From positions 1,275,963 through 1,339,962 of the forward strand of contig NW_001865043.1 of assembly GCF_000002865.3 (NCBI RefSeq): a stretch of 64,000 nucleotides of DNA, given 5' to 3'. The stretch comes from Monosiga brevicollis MX1. Taxonomy: Eukaryota > Opisthokonta > Choanoflagellata > Craspedida > Salpingoecidae. Both the position numbers and the translations under genes were made by a program. The notes beneath the pieces are model-generated. The model saw only the letters and a list, made by a program, of their open reading frames with translations, was not told the origin of the DNA and searched no databases. This document shows positions 10,201 through 22,258 of the stretch, in pieces. Each line of letters begins with the position of its first letter. Position 1 is the first letter of the stretch.

Positions 10201-12268
10201 CTAGGATGCCGAGGTGTTGCGAAGCTGGGCTAGCATGTCGCCAAGCTCTGCCACTTGAGCATCTACCGATGACTCGAGGCGTTGTCGCTGCACGAGAGAT
10301 GCCAAGAAACAGAAAGAGTGAGCGACACAATGGGCGGCATGGTGTTTGAGACTCTCAAGAGCGGATTGGAGCGTAGTGCGAACCGGGATGTGGGTCTCGT
10401 CCACATCAGTATCTTCCATGGAAGTCGAGGCAGAGGCAACCACCTAGCAGCCGCACAAAGAGGCCACATGAGAAAGATAAAAGAAGTTCAAAATGTCAAA
10501 AAGGCTCTGTTGTTGAGTCATGGTCTCAGAATGGACTTTGACCATAAAACCGTGACACGGCAAGTGCCTACCGTATTGGTATTGTTGGGGTCATCCGCGC
10601 TGGAGCCTGGCTGCAAACCGGCTGCCGTGGCCGCGGCGGCTGCAGCAGTACCGGCTCCAGAGACAGAACCTCGAACCTCATCTTGTCGCTGAAGCATCTG
10701 GTTACCCGCACTGTTGGCGACCGCTGATAGTCGCGCCGCGGCACGGTCTTGTGATGATTGGCGGTTCAAATTGTCGGCGCTGTCCAGATGATCCAGATCC
10801 GGACGGCTCTCCTCTTGTCTGACACGAGCCGCTTCCATCTCTTCAAGCGCACCAGGTGGCACGGCATCCACGGGCCCGACCGATTGCACCGTGTTGTAAT
10901 CACCACAAAAGTAACACTGGACAAGAGGGCCGGGGATCAACATGAGAGCATGCAAGAGCGGCGGGGGTGGCCATGGGAGCAACAGGGTCATACCTTGTGT
11001 CCAAGCACATGATAGCCCACCCATGACTTTTGCTGGCAGTCATTGCACAGAACTTGCACCCATTGGTCGCGCAGTCCTTCTGGCTGTGGGTGGGGACATC
11101 GAGCCAGGCAAAGGAGATGCATGCGTTGACTTGCTTGCACGGCGTATGCAAGGGGGCTTCGGACGGACAGGTTCAGAAGACAACGGGACCAAGAAGGCTT
11201 ACCATGGGCTCGGCTTCAATCATGGCATCCAGATTCTGAATGCGCTTCAGATCCCGTTGATATGTGCGGCTGCATACCGGGCAGCGTCCCCTGCAAAGTG
11301 CAAGCAATCAGTCAGTATGAAATGGTCAAGTGCAGAGGCGTTGTCTCTGTGGATAGTATATCAGCAGGTGTGATAAATAATGACCCACGTCGAGGAAGTG
11401 AGAACTTCGTCGTAGCAACTGCGATGAAGAATGTGTCCACACTTGGGCACCACCACCGCTGTAGTGGATGTATGCAAAAACTCGAGACAGACGGGGCAGT
11501 CACGCCCCATGGCATCCTCGACACACTACAGGGGCGGCCAAAAGAGGGGTTCGCTGAGTAAAGGCTGGGACCCACCGCGGACCGCGCCAACACGCTTCTC
11601 ATTCAGCGCTTCTTTTTCTCTTCTTTTTTTTTCTTGCCATCAGCATAAAGTTACTCACCGTGTGGTCTTCAAAGCGTTTGTTGGTGTAGCAAACGCGGCA
11701 GCGGTCGCAGTGGGTAAAAGCCTCTTTGCCACCGACACGACAGATGCCGCACCCATGGCAGTGCCAGGTCCCTTTGCTCAGCTGATCATCGAACATTCGG
11801 CACAGGGGGCAAAAGTATTTGCCAAAACGACAGCCACACCGCAGACATCCCTCAGACACCTAGAAAGCAGCGACGACATGAGAACTAGACAGGCTACAGC
11901 AGCACCGACCAACATGGGAGGGTAAACAAGGGGGACATGGCGCATTTCCGCACCAGCTGTTCGAGGCCGCACTGCTGGCAGCAAATGCGTTGAACGGCCT
12001 TGCGGTCCATTTCCACGGTATCGCAGCCCGATTCTGTATCTTGATCATGACAACGGCGACAAGGGTAGAACCGTTGACAGCACACGGCCTATTCGAATGC
12101 GAGGTGTGAGCTGACCTGGACGCCTCGGGCTGGGCTACCCAAATGCTCCACAGACGGCAGCGGCATTGCAGGGGGATATCAAGCACAAACCTTGATGTGG
12201 CAATGTCGTTCATAATGCTGGCAGCCATGGGCATGGGCCCCATGCCCACTTGCAAACTCAGACAGCAT
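10201..12268 (-). CDS. RCHY1: RCHY1/Pirh2-like E3 ubiquitin ligase (CHY zinc finger, CTCHY, RING, zinc ribbon)
   Basis: This is a multi-exon RING-type ubiquitin ligase. In animals RCHY1 ubiquitinates p53 and other targets and acts in ribosome-associated quality control (family knowledge). Exon 1 (12268-12191) carries GCQHYERHCHIK, the start of the CHY finger. It continues as AVCCQRFYPCRRCHD and ICCQQCGLEQL. The CTCHY zinc finger follows (CRFGKYFCPLCRMFDD, WHCHGCGICRVG, CDRCRVC). The RING, at about 11530-11220, reads RDCPVCLEFLH, PKCGHILHRSCYDEV, GRCPVCSRTY. The C-terminal zinc ribbon is VLCNDCQQKS and CYFCGDYNTV. Beyond the usual family end the protein continues with a charged and Ala-rich stretch and a final exon (about 10441-10201) ending RNTSAS. 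That makes it clearly longer than the 261-aa human protein. The start at 12268 is the first ATG before the CHY finger; the frame stays open upstream, so a longer N-terminus is possible. Confidence 0.88.
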
Positions 12269-12517
12269 GGCCTGGCAGGCACTTGCGGAACGGTCCGAGC
12301 GGCCGATAGGGCAAAGGCAGCGCCGCACGCGCAGACGCTCGTCGGTCTTCGTGCTCTCACAATCTACCCTCCAACCTTAAGTCCACCGAGCCCACACTCC
12401 CGCTCACACACCACACTCACGCTCACTCACATCAACACAAACTACTACTCCAGCGTCGGTCGGTGGCACCACAGCCGCCCCCCAGCGTTGTCCAGGCTGT
12501 CCTGACTGAGAGAGAGC

Positions 12518-12567
12518 NNNNNNNNNNNNNNNNNNNNNNNNNNNNNNNNNNNNNNNNNNNNNNNNNN
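12518..12567. other. Assembly gap (50 N)
   Basis: Fifty N bases placed inside a GA microsatellite. The round length suggests a placeholder rather than a measured size. Confidence 0.98.
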
Positions 12568-12717
<150 letters not shown>

Positions 12718-12796
12718 CTGAACTGGCTTTCGAATTGAAGGACATAACAGGGCGCGAAAGAGGTGAAGATATTCAAAATTTGGCTTTGTGTGCTTT

Positions 12797-12813
12797 TGTG
12801 TGTGTGTGTGTGT

Positions 12814-12850
<37 letters not shown>
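12797..12850. repeat. (GT)n microsatellite
   Basis: GT run with one phase slip (tggtg) near 12814. Confidence 0.95.
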
Positions 12851-12851
<1 letters not shown>

Positions 12852-13134
12852 GCGCGGAATGGGCTCGTGTCTTCCCAGGGGCGCCTCGTATGGGGGATCT
12901 TTGGGCGGCGGGTCGGTTGCAGGTGGGGTTGAGGCTTTTGTGATGGCGGATGAGGGTGATGTCTCGAATTGACTCAAACCAGAAACAAGAGAAAAAGATA
13001 AAAAAAAAAAAACTGAAGGTTGATGCGATTATCATGGTCAAAACAGAATAGAACAGGAGCGGCGAGCGCAGACGCTGCACGGTGGCTCGGGGCACCAGGG
13101 AGAGGCCCGGTAAGGCTGGTCTGTGCGAAGCTTG

Positions 13135-13676
13135 CTATGAGCCATCATTCCACTTGTGGTTGCACTTTTCACAGCAGTAAAATACGGTGCTGGGCTCGTC
13201 TGCCGATCGCGTCTGTTGCTGCACGTAGCTGGCGCGATTGTGATGGCACTTGGGGCAGTCCGCTACACAGGTCAAAGTGATCATGGAAATGTGAGTCAAC
13301 ATCCATCGCTTACAAGCCGGCAGGGGCACAATGGTCATCTCGCCAGCCAAGCCTCCTACCTTCAGTCATGTCCATCATCTCCTTGGCTGAATCGCCGCCA
13401 TAAATTTCGTCCGCCCGCTCATCGTGGTGCATGCTGCGTCGCGCAGTCACCCGCTATCCATGCCCAATGTCGTAGAAAAGCCATGGTCCATGTGAGCCAA
13501 GTGCCACACATGCACGCGCGGGAAACACAAGGGTGCTCGGACGTGCGCAAAAGTGCAAGGGGGCTTACGTGTTCGCCGAGCTCATGCTTGTAGGGACACG
13601 TGTTGCAGCCAAAAAAGTAGCCATGCAGCGAAGATTGCATGATCAGCATGTTGCCGCAAAGTGGACAGAAAATCAT
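13135..13676 (-). CDS. POLR3K: RNA polymerase III subunit RPC10 (POLR3K)
   Basis: This is the TFIIS-like small subunit of RNA polymerase III, needed for RNA cleavage and termination in the nucleus. Three exons join in phase: 13676-13569, 13453-13360 and 13262-13135, giving 109 aa against 108 in human. The N-terminal zinc ribbon reads MIFCPLCGNMLI and FFGCNTCPYKHELGEH. The C-terminal TFIIS-type ribbon reads DCPKCHHNRASYVQQQTRSA then DEPSTVFYCCEKCNHKW. The invariant QTRSADEP loop, with its catalytic acidic pair, is intact. The linker RVTARRSMHHDERADEIYGG aligns with the animal linker only if exon 2 starts at 13453. The gene is divergent from RFC1. Confidence 0.95.
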
Positions 13677-13946
13677 CCTGCCTGGTCCGGGTGAAAGTCC
13701 CGGCTGACGGCCGTCGTTCCAACGTTTTCGGCAGCCACGTGGTTGTAACACGCCTACAGCGCGTTTGAACGACGCCAAAACACTGCAACGTACACACTAT
13801 CTTTCCCACTGCTCCGCCACCACCACAGCATCAACCACCCCCTCGATAATTGTGCTGAACACTATCCCACCCGTCGCACACTATCCCAGATCTACTACCC
13901 CGCCCGAGCCCATGCGCGCTGAACAGCAAGTGCGTGACAGAGAGCG

Positions 13947-14031
<85 letters not shown>

Positions 14032-14392
14032 GTGTGTGTGTGTGTGTGTGTGTCAATGTGGTAGCGAGTCATTGTCAGCAAAATTAACTGTTGTAAGTGA
14101 GCTGACCTCCATCTACACAAACTATGAAATGACCGACCATAAGTATAACTGGACTTAATATATAATCTACACAAAGTCTTGATTTGGCGACGTAAACGTG
14201 GGTCGTCCTGGTGTAACGGTCATCTTCCTCAGCGCGCGTTCCGTCACTCGCGCGCTCACTCACACTGATCGTTGCTGACCAGGACTGCGCGCGAGCAGGA
14301 GCACCCGTGGGCAGCGTGAGCGCACGTCGTGATACCCTCTTCTTGGCCTTGTTTGTCGGAGGTGTTGGGGGGATAACAGGGTGGCCACCAGC
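13677..14392. promoter_or_regulatory. Divergent intergenic region POLR3K / RFC1
   Basis: A 716-base gap between two divergent start codons, presumably a shared promoter. It holds the compound GA/GT microsatellite described separately. No TATA or other named element was assigned. Confidence 0.45.
13948..14053. repeat. Compound (GA)n(TG)n microsatellite
   Basis: About 80 bases of GA followed by about 20 of GT, the same arrangement as at 12568-12717. Confidence 0.97.
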
Positions 14393-17300
14393 ATGGACGG
14401 CGCTAAAAAGGGCAAGACATCAGCTGCGAAGCGCTCGCCCGCCAAGGCGGGCAAGGCGGCGAGGCAAAACTCCATTGCCTCCTTCTTCACTGCCAAACCA
14501 AAGAGCAAAATTGTGCGTGCCTCGTTACCGCGCTCACTGGGCTGCTCAGAGTGCCTTCCTTTTTACAACGCAAGAACCACGCTCTCGTTGTAGAGCCACG
14601 TTTTTGCTCACTCCGGGCCTTCTTCTTTCTCTTTAGAAGCCCGCGGCGCCGGCCAAGGCTCCAACTGCGGCCGGCAAGCCCGCCGGAAACAAACCGGACA
14701 AGAAAGTCATTGGTACGTGGGCAGGTGTGCGTCATCTCACACCAGGGCTCATGCCGCAAAGCAAACTGCTGTTGGCGCATTAATCTGCATTTCAACTCAT
14801 GGTGTCGATGCTCGCATCTCTCCTTCCTATCGTGCCACATGCGACAAACCGCAATCTTTCTCAAGAGGTGAGCTCAGTTTGGCTGGCCAACGGATCGGGG
14901 GCCAGGGAAAGCGCATCCGCTTCTGTACCCCAGCAGGTCTTTTGCGATAGACCATTTTCTTTCAAAGCGTGTTTGCTCACCAACGTGGGTGCACGCCCTG
15001 TTTAGGAATCGCCCAGCCACTACTTCAACAAACCACAGAGCGAGCCGCCCAAGCTGAAGGTGCGACCAACCTACTCCCCTCAACCCGTACCGTTAATGAA
15101 GTCGTCTCTCTCCTCCTCATTGCCTTCTCCTCTCCAAACTCCTTCCGTCTTCTTCCCCCCGATCCAACAGAAACGCGAGCCCATCGTCCTGGTTAGTTTA
15201 ACGTCTTTCATCCCCCTGCCTCATCCTGCACTCAAACCGAGCACATACGACCCGGCCTAATGTGCGCTGTACCTTGCCCGCGCCCAGGATGATGATGATG
15301 GAGATGATTTTGTTGACAACGACATGGCTGCCCAGCTTCTTGAGGAAGCAATGAAGCAGGAAGCAGAGCAAGAAGCCCCACCGCCCAAGTCGGCCAAATC
15401 AACCAGCAAGGTCATGTTCTTGCTCACTTCGCTCGATGCCCCTCTGTCTGTACGAGCCAGGCCGCGACCTCCCAAACCTCCAGCCGTCCACTCACTCGCA
15501 AGCGGCGTTCCAATAGGCTGCAGCCCCAAGCTTCTCGGGCGTTAAATCTGCAGCCAAGGCCGTGCCACCACCGCAGGTAAGCCAAGCGGCGCGTGCCTTG
15601 ATCTCACATGATTGACACGTAGCTTCGTGCTCTCAACCCGTGTATCCTCCCACGCCCCTCGGCCAGAAGCAAACCAAGGCCAGCCCAGTCAAAGCCCACA
15701 GTCAACCCAGTACAGTACGTCCTCGCTCGTGGGCCATCTGCATCACCTGCTGACCCACATGTTTTGAAACATGTGTGCAAACGAGAGCATGTGATTTCAC
15801 ACTTCCCGCTTGCCAGTCTGGAGCAGCCGCACCCAAAAAAACCCGTACCGAAGAAGTGGCCCCTGCCAAGCCCAAGGCTGAGCCCGAGGCGGATAATCAG
15901 GCTGAGGCCAAGCCCAAGTTCAACTATGCCGACTTTAAGCGCCGTCAGAACTTGCAACCCCGCAACCTGGGCCAGAAGGAGGTGCCCAAAGGTTTGATCC
16001 GCGTCCCCCCTCCGGCTGCCGCCTGTGTCTTGCAGCTTACTCACGCGTGTCTGCCTCAGGTGCTCTCAACTGTCTCGGTGGCCTCAAATTTGTCATCACT
16101 GGAGTTTTGGAATCACTTGAGCGCGAGGATGTACGTATCTGCGCCCTCCCTGCGCGCAATCCGGCCTACTCTTGTACCCTCCACATTGAGACAAAATGCC
16201 TTGCTCTGCCAATCGCGTGACCCCAAACCTATTTCACCAACGTGCTTCGCGCTGGCTGGCCCGTGTAGGCAGAAGAGCTGGTCAAAGACCACGGCGGAGT
16301 GATCCAGAAGAGCGTTTCTAAGCGCGTCGACTACGTGGTCGCTGGTGATGAACCAGGTAGGCTAGTTTGCATCGGCATTCTCGCATGCCCATGCTTGATA
16401 TCGAAGCAGATGAATGAAGGCGCCGCATCTCTTACAACCAGACGTGGATGCTGATTAGGACCCTCAAAAATGTCCAAGGCCCGAGATCTCAAGCTCAAGG
16501 TCCTCGATGAAGATGGCCTTTTCGAGCTCATCCGCACCCGCCCGGCCCAGGCGTTTGGTTTGTTGCCTTGCACACCTTGCACCCGAACCAGCCTCATCGC
16601 CCCTCATGAGTGGCCGGGCCTGATTACATTCATCTCGCCAACAACTCTATTCTGGCACACAGAAGAACCTAAAAGCGCTGCTAAAAAGGCTTCACCGGCC
16701 AAGAAAGTCACCGGATCCAAGGCCGCGCCGACAAAGCCCGTCAGCTCTGGTGCGTCATCCTGGCGACCGTGGGTCGACGATCGGATTCTTTGTCATTGCC
16801 AATGTATTCACAGTCCCGAATGGTGGTTAGCTGGAGCCGCACACAGCGCGTCAAAATCACAGGCCCCAGCTCCCGCCTCTACCACGCCGCGTGCCATGCC
16901 CCCTCGGTATTATTAAACGGCTTCATCAATCGCTGCCTCACGCTTAAACAGCCCACGAGACCTGCACCTTACCAGTCGCCTCAACCTGTTTGACCTGTAG
17001 CGCAACAAATGAGGTTGGCGCGTTGTGGGTAGACAAATACGCACCCCAAAGCTCGACCAAGATCATTGGGCAACATGGCCCCAAGTCAAATGCCAACAAG
17101 CTGCGGGTGTGTTCAGCCCTTTTGGATTTCTTCTCTGCCCCCACGGCCCTGCCGCGCATACCTTGCGCTGATTCGAGTAGTCAATCAAAGGCAAGGATCT
17201 CACCAAGCGGGCTTGCACTGGACCTCAGACTTGGCTTGAAAAGTGGCAAGATAATCTCAAGAAGAAACCCGCCAAGCTCCCACCAAGTACGCCTTTTGAT

Positions 17301-20048
17301 GCATGATGTTAGCTGCATGGTTGGTGCGCGGGTTCACACCCGAATATTCACGTGGGTGTGTTGCGATGTTGGATCCCAGAGAGCGACCACGGCTTTGAGT
17401 TTCAGGCCGTTCTCATGGTCGGGCCTCCCGGTGTGGGCAAAACAACTACTGCCACGGTGGTCTGCCGTGAATGCGGCTACGAGGTGGGTTTCGACCATGG
17501 CTCAATTACGAGCCAATAAAAGCAGAGAAGAAATGATCATGTTCATCTCTTGCGTCACGCAACTCTGGCCGTGCCCACATAGCCTATCGAGCTGAACGCC
17601 AGTGATGTCCGCAATCGCGGTCTTTTGCACGAGAAGGTACGTTTTCGGCAGCCCCGGCACTGTTCGCACGCATTTACCCCCTTACGCGCGCTGTGCGCGT
17701 ACGTTGCTGGACCGGCACGGATTAACCATGATAACCTCTTGATCCTGGCACGTTAAACCTGCAGATTGGTGCGTTGACGGGTAACAAGACCATGACCCAG
17801 TTCTATCAACAAGGGCAGCAAGCCGTCGTGAAAAAAACGGTGAGGATTTTGCAAAGGGCGTGCTGGACCTTACGAAAGTAGCTCATTGCCGGTCCCGATG
17901 CAACCCCCGCTTGGCGCTATGCCGACAGGCACTCATTTTTGATGAAGTGGATGGCATGGCCGGCAATGAGGATCGTGGGGGCGTTGGTGAGATCATCAAG
18001 CTCATCAACACCACCAAAATGCCCATCATTTGCATCGCCAACGACATTCCGCGCAAGCTCATGACGCTCAAGGGCAAATGCTATAACCTACGCTTCTCAC
18101 GGCCCCGCGCACAGCAGGTCGTGGGTGCCATGATGACCGTGGCTCATCGCGAGGGCCTCAAAGTCAATCCCATCATTGTCCAACAAATGGTCGAAGCGGC
18201 CGATGGTGACATGCGCCAAGTCTTGAACAACATGTATCTCTTTAGTCGTGACGACCCTGACCTCGTGGCCCAGGCCGACAAGGTCAAGGCGAATGCCAAG
18301 GCGGCGCATAAGAACATTGCGCAAAACACCTTTGATGTTATTCACAAATTCTTCAAGGGTCGCGAGCGGCCCAATATTTACGAGCTCACCGATGCCTTTT
18401 TCGTGGACTACAGCATCATGCCTCTCTTTGTGCAGGAAAACTATCTGAAGCATAAGGATTCGGGTAGGTGGCGCTCAAACAGACTGACTAGCCTTTGCCA
18501 AACTGTGTCCTGCCATGGCGGTGCGTTGTGGCGTCGCCGCCAAGTCACTTTCTGGTCCTGCGTTCCACAGATGTTTCGACGGTCGAGCACCTGACACGTT
18601 TGAGCCAAGCCGCAGACGCCATCTCCGAGTCTGACTTGCTCTCCACCGTGATGATGTCCCAGAGCAACTACAAAGCGCTCCCAGTCCTGGCCGTACAATC
18701 GTGCATTCGGTGAGGCGTGCAAGCTTGGGTCGGGACTTGAAGTGTGACAGTGCACTGGAGGTGAAAAAAAAACCAAGCTGATACAGGATGTACGACGACG
18801 CAACGAGAGCCATATCTGACACGGTACACGGTCCCATTTTGTTTTGCACGGCAGGCCCGGCTACCTGTCTCGCGGCTCTTTTCAAGGCGAATTTCGCCCC
18901 CCGTATGGTGGTGGCCAATACACATTTCCCTCGGTACGCCCCTCTCTGCAAACGTGATTGACATGGCTGGCCAGATGTACGGGAACGGGCCGCGCGGGCT
19001 GGTTGCTTTGGCTCAAGTGACTTGCTTTTCGAACATGATCTGGACACATGGGCATTGGCAGTGGTTGGGCAAGTACTCGAGTCAGTCCAAGTTCAAGCGT
19101 TACACGAGTGAGCTGCAGCAGCACATGCGGATGGCCATCAGCGCTGACAGTCGAGACGTCCGGTTGGCCTATGTTCCATACCTCCGGCAGCGTCTCAACA
19201 AACCTCTGGCCGACGCGAGTAGGTTGTGCCTTGCTATCACTCTGTCTTTTGTGTTCAACACCTCTCATGCATGGCTGTCACCGTGATTCCCGGCCGCTAT
19301 GTGTAGAGGAGGATGGGATCGATCAAGTGATCAATCTGATGGACGCTTACTTTCTGACCCGGGGAGACTTTGACTTGATCAACGAGTTGGACCAGGTGCG
19401 TCAGTCATGCGCTCCGTCCGCTTAGCGTGACATTCAGGCTCAACTGCGTTGCGCGCTGCCTGGGTGCTCAGCTCAAGGGTCAAGCCGAGGTCAAGATTGA
19501 TGGCTCCGTTCGACGCAAGTTTACCAACCAGCAGAAGAAGACTGCCAAGGCGCTGCCTTATGACACCAACGAGGTTCGTGCGCGAGTCGAGCGTTGCGTC
19601 TTGACTGACAACCCTATCGTGTTTTTGACTCGCCATGATGGCGTATGGATGACAACCCGCAGTTTCAAGGCAAGCGTGCAGGGCGCCGGGCATCGGTTCC
19701 AGGTACGACTTGTTTGTCCAATATTTGGGTCTGTTTGCGTTTGCTTCGCCCTGTTCCCGTGGTGTCTCACGTGTGGGGATGGGGCAGACGAACTGTTGGG
19801 AGAAGAAGATGATGGCGGTGAAGCTGAGAGTGAGGACGACGAGGCATTGCCCAAGCCCAAGCCTGCGCCAGGTATGTGGCGAACTCGTCATCTCGCCTGG
19901 ACAATGAAGCTTCGGCCTGCTTTGCTTACTCACCAGCATCTGTGCGGGGCGCTGTGCAATTACAGCTCGGGCCAAACGAGGCTCTAGCGCAAAGGCCCCT
20001 CGGGCCACCAAGGGCAAACCTGCTACCAAGCGAGCCAAGTCTAAGTAG
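14393..20048 (+). CDS. RFC1: Replication factor C large subunit (RFC1)
   Basis: RFC1 is the large subunit of the clamp loader that opens PCNA and loads it at primer-template junctions. It has many exons; exon 1 is 14393-14512. Residues 25-33, QNSIASFFTAK, form a PIP box (Q-x-x-I-x-x-F-F). The BRCT domain is at about 16060-16500 (GALNCLGGLKFVITGVLESL; EELVKDHGGVIQKSVSKRVD). The AAA+ module begins with WVDKYAPQSSTKIIGQHG at about 17025. Walker A is VGPPGVGKTTTATVV (about 17415-17460) and the next motif is ELNASDVRNRG. Walker B is LIFDEVDGMAGNEDRGGVGE (17935). The collar region follows to PLFVQENYLKHKDSG and WLGKYSSQSKF. The C-terminus is acidic then Lys-rich, ending in KRAKSK, as in other RFC1 proteins. 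The start is the ATG at 14393, with consensus-like context. Some middle exons are approximate. Confidence 0.93.
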
Positions 20049-20496
20049 GACAGAGCAAGACTCGGCCTCCCATCTCATTCTACTTTGTTTGAAAGAAGAC
20101 ACGGGCAGACGAGGTTGAAAGAAAAGATCAAGCTGTCAAGTTTTTCAAGTCGATTTGATTTTTTTTTTTTTTTTCTGTTTCTTTTCTTTTTCCTTTTTCA
20201 CAAGGGAAAAAAAAAAAAAAGGATCCATGCAAATCGTGCCACAAGCACACACATCCATGCCTCGGGAGAAGCACAGGACAAAGTGCAGCCGTACCGGGCA
20301 ACAGTGGGGTACAGGGGAGTGAAGAGGCAAAGAATGGCCAAGCGAGTTAATCGTTCGTCGGCAATCCAACCAACGGGCAAGGCATACTAGACGGCAAAGG
20401 CGACCTCAAAATCGAGAAGATGACAGAGGCAACGTCCTTGGCCATGGAACAAGACGAAACAACAAAACAATTCAGCGCTGTCGGAAATGAAGCAAC
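20049..20496. other. Convergent 3' spacer RFC1 / small membrane protein
   Basis: Tail-to-tail spacer with a T-run near 20160-20174 and an A-run near 20207-20220. These are probably transcript-end sequences of the two genes. No gene seen. Confidence 0.5.
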
Positions 20497-21532
20497 TCAG
20501 TTGTAAAGATAGCGAGTGATGGCATCTGATTGCGTTGCGCGCTCGCTAAAAAGAGTGGGAAGGGGACAGGGACAGGCGGCCAACCGACACAAGCAAGGTG
20601 GTGGGGGAGAAAGTGAGAGAGCTCGACGGGCGGCGATCCATGCCACTTGGGGCGGGACAGGAAAACCAGGAGCATGCAAGAAGCAGGACGAACCCATCGG
20701 GCTTGAAAGTGCCATCCTTGGCGTAACGAAGGCGAGTCTGCTCGGCCGTGTTACGTTGCGCAGTGACAACGGCTGACTGGGCATCGTCCATTTCCTGAAT
20801 GCTAGGGGTGCGGGAGGCCATATAGCGCTCCCAGATACCCTGCTGGACCTTGCGAGGCTTGGTGGCGTCCTCGGAGAAGGGTGCCTTGGGCACACCCCAT
20901 GAGAACTACGGGACCAAAAGCGAGCGAGCATGCACGGGTCAACAAAGCCGCTCAAAAAGTTTTTGCTGTCGACAGTTGTGTCAAAAAAAAAACTGGAAAG
21001 GAAGCAGGCGACAGGTATGTACACGCACCACGGTGGAGTCCTCATTCAGGTGCGACCATTCGCGGGGGGCCTTCTTGTCATGATAAGCTACAAGACATGA
21101 AGTTTGAGTGAGGGCTGGCGCTTCTGCTACCATCATCGTGCAGCATTTGTGTTAAAACGCTGCCGGTAGAGTTCGTACCGAACAGCTCGACGAACAGAAA
21201 GCCGGCAGCAGGAGCCAAAAACCAATAAGTCTACGTGATAGAGGTGCGATGGTGAAGGCGAAGAGGTGTTACACTCGGCCAGACCGCTGGGCGTGCAAAG
21301 CAATTTTTTTCTTTATCAAGAACAACTGACCAGCGACGCGTTCTTGGCGCTCTTGCCGACCTCTGGCAGGCGATCAGAGAGCAGCGTACGTGCGCCTGGA
21401 CGAGCAAGTTGAGCGCCAAGCAGACATGAGTGCAGTTTGTCTTGGTCCTGTGCGGATGTACAATAAGCATGTGCGCAGCTTACCCTTGGGCGCAGCCGCC
21501 TGGCGCGCGATTCCCCGCAAGGCACCCCACAT
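20497..21532 (-). CDS. Small single-helix membrane protein, probably mitochondrial, family not recognised
   Basis: Six exons fit with perfect phase: 21532-21484, 21395-21331, 21230-21179, 21087-21029, 20905-20694 and 20545-20497, giving 161 aa. The N-terminus MWGALRGIARQAAAPKGAR is basic, hydroxyl-poor and amphipathic, like a mitochondrial targeting peptide. One transmembrane helix follows at residues 39-55 (TYWFLAPAAGFLFVELF). The rest is hydrophilic and helical, with HDKKAPREWSHLNEDSTVFS, WGVPKAPF and WERYMASRTPSIQEMDDAQS. The pattern of one helix followed by a basic segment and an F-x-W-G motif recalls cytochrome c oxidase subunit 6A, but the match is weak and I do not claim it. A small respiratory-complex subunit is plausible. 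One donor is GTTCGT. Confidence 0.7.
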
Positions 21533-21761
21533 GATGTGCTTTTGTAGTGGTCTGTGGCGCACGGCGTGCATAGTGAGGCATAATGAGAGGGTGCGCAGAC
21601 TGCAACGTCGATGTGCACAAAACCGGTCACGTTTCAAAGAAAAAAAAAAGGGGGGGGGTTATCATCACACTGCGACCTCAAACAGCATTTCCCCAAAGTT
21701 TTTCCACCACCACGCTCCGACGCGGCATCAACAACAGCACCAAGAGCAACAACGGCAGCCA

Positions 21762-21793
<32 letters not shown>

Positions 21794-22258
21794 ACAGCAG
21801 GGGCAGTCACTGCCATCGGGGCGGCACTCACTCGGCGAAGAGAGAGAGAAGACCAGGAACGAGAAACTAACACCAACAGGCACCGTTGACAACATTTGGT
21901 AGCAACGTCTTGGACTTTTCCTATAGGAAACACTTGTTGTCAACTGGAAGCGACTTGAAGGATCTAATGTGTATTAAAGCTCTCCAAATTAAACTTTCTC
22001 GACTCGCACCACGAGCGCAGACGTTTTTTTTTTGTTTTTTTGTTTTTTTGTTTTTTCACTGAGTCGCACACTAGAGGCGGCCAGCAAGGAGGCGGACGAG
22101 TGAACGTGCGACGTGGGCAGGCACTGGTCGTGCGGTGCTTGTTTTCAGGCGAAGCAAAGCGAGTAGCATTGGATTGAGGTGGGCTGATTTGCCCAGGCGA
22201 TCCGGTGAGCCATTCATATCTCCGTGCGTTCCAAGCTCCATAGCCTTAATTGGTCAAG
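21533..22258. promoter_or_regulatory. Divergent intergenic region, small membrane protein / PPIG-like
   Basis: A 726-base gap between divergent start codons. It contains a trinucleotide/hexamer repeat rich in CAAC and GGCAAC at about 21725-21795 and a T-rich run with G interruptions at 22025-22058. It could be a shared promoter. An open frame through the hexamer gives an Asn/Gly/Ser-rich peptide that I do not accept as a gene. Confidence 0.4.
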
